Assembly: GCA_001603055.1 (NCBI GenBank)
Contig: LVAZ01000195.1
Span: 1 to 24,469, forward strand
From: Victivallales bacterium Lenti_02
Lineage (GTDB): Bacteria > Verrucomicrobiota > Lentisphaeria > Oligosphaerales > Lenti-02
DNA length: 24,469 bases
Direction of reading: 5' to 3'
Every line of letters begins with the position of its first letter. The stretch's first letter is position 1. Under the pieces are notes generated by a model. The model saw only the letters and a program-made list of their open reading frames with translations, did not search any database and was not told the DNA's origin. Positions 23,912-24,469 of this stretch are shown here, piece after piece. A program made the translations under genes and the position numbers.

Positions 23912-24469
23912 ATGAGCGACCGCAAGGACATCATGCGCCTCGAATCACCCGACGGAGCCATCGCCCTCGAATTCCGCCTGGCCGCAGCCGGCCCCAAATG
24001 GGAGGACGACCGGGACTGCCCGTTCTACCGCATCTCCTACCGGAGCCGAACGGTGACCGAATGGTCGCGCCTGGGGCTCGAACTCGGCGGCACGGCCGAA
24101 TTCAACAGCGGCTTCGAAATCGTCGGCAGCGAGCGCGAGGACCACGAGGGCACTTGGCAGCCGCTGTACGGGGAACGGGCCGAAATCCGCGACTGCTTCC
24201 GCTCCCTGCGCGTGACCCTGCGCGAGACCATTCCCCCGCACCGCACGCTGCTGCTCGATTTCCGCTGCTACGACGAGGGTGCCGCCTTCCGCTACGTCAT
24301 CCCCCGCCAGAAGGGGCTGAAGGAAGTCGCCATCACCCGCGAGAAAACCGAATTCGTCTTCCCGGAGAAAACCGAGGGCTACGTCGAATACCATGTCGAG
24401 GGCGAGTATGTCCGGATGGACCTGGCCCAGCTCGACCGGGCCTGCGAGCGCCCCCTCACCCTGGCCTAC
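23912..24469 (+). CDS. GH97-type glycosidase, N-terminal part (cut by window end)
   Basis: The first 186 codons are present with no stop before the window ends. The sequence matches the GH97 N-terminal beta-sandwich domain: L-E-S-P-D-G (10-15), Y-R-I-S-Y, W-S-R-L-G-L-E-L, G-T-W-Q-P-L-Y-G-E-R, L-D-F-R-C-Y-D-E-G-A-A-F-R-Y, and T-R-E-K-T-E-F-V-F. GH97 enzymes are calcium-dependent alpha-glucosidases or alpha-galactosidases of the SusB type. The catalytic barrel lies beyond the window, so inverting and retaining types cannot be separated. The ATG at 23912 has GGAG about 9 bases upstream. No signal peptide is present, unlike typical periplasmic SusB, so a cytoplasmic location is likely. Confidence 0.85.
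   Translation, partial: MSDRKDIMRLESPDGAIALEFRLAAAGPKWEDDRDCPFYRISYRSRTVTEWSRLGLELGGTAEFNSGFEIVGSEREDHEGTWQPLYGERAEIRDCFRSLRVTLRETIPPHRTLLLDFRCYDEGAAFRYVIPRQKGLKEVAITREKTEFVFPEKTEGYVEYHVEGEYVRMDLAQLDRACERPLTLAY

Noticed and set aside
1..24469. CRISPR arrays, tRNA or rRNA genes, insertion sequences
   Set aside because: No spaced direct repeats, cloverleaf-like sequence, rRNA segments, transposase motifs or terminal inverted repeats were seen.

Overview
The window is GC-rich bacterial DNA with a diderm (two-membrane) gene set: outer-membrane barrels, a Wza-type export protein and a LbtU-type porin. The mix of families (MurA with Asp in place of the catalytic Cys, a YdjY-domain secreted protein, GH38, GH97 and sugar-isomerase enzymes, FeoA fused to a DtxR-type regulator) fits a carbohydrate-degrading member of the PVC group such as Verrucomicrobiota, Kiritimatiellota or Lentisphaerota. 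That placement is inference from family content; there is no rRNA gene here to fix it.

Region 1 (about 137-7571, all minus strand) is an exopolysaccharide assembly and export block. In transcription order it holds a two-helix PLDc_N-like membrane protein, an outer-membrane beta-barrel protein, a Wza-like SLBB export protein, a Wzc-like co-polymerase/tyrosine kinase and an O-antigen polymerase/ligase-like membrane protein. A rho-independent terminator and hairpins between the genes suggest that the block is not one uniform transcript. No glycosyltransferases are in view. By eye this region is less GC-extreme than the rest.

Region 2 (7572-12990) has a 444-base gap containing a perfect 22-bp palindrome, then the replicative DNA polymerase gene dnaE (+), facing an alpha/beta hydrolase gene (-) whose stop codon is one base away.

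Region 3 (13140-17482, plus strand) is an iron-uptake cluster: a DtxR-type regulator fused to a FeoA domain, feoB, and a LbtU-family outer-membrane porin. The regulator gene and feoB are each preceded by an 18-bp site that is identical at 14 positions. These two sites are the best candidate operator in the window. Inside the fusion gene, a strong Shine-Dalgarno sequence and ATG sit exactly at the start of the FeoA domain, so the gene may also make free FeoA. A strong hairpin terminator closes the cluster.

Region 4 (17488-23213, minus strand) is a tightly packed five-gene operon with overlapping or nearly touching genes: sugar isomerase/epimerase, GH38 alpha-mannosidase, tlyA, a YdjY-domain secreted protein and murA. 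It mixes sugar catabolism, rRNA methylation and the first committed step of peptidoglycan synthesis.

Region 5 (23372-24469, plus strand) holds an unrecognised 87-residue protein with its own promoter-like sequence and terminator, then the 5' part of a GH97-type glycosidase that runs off the window.
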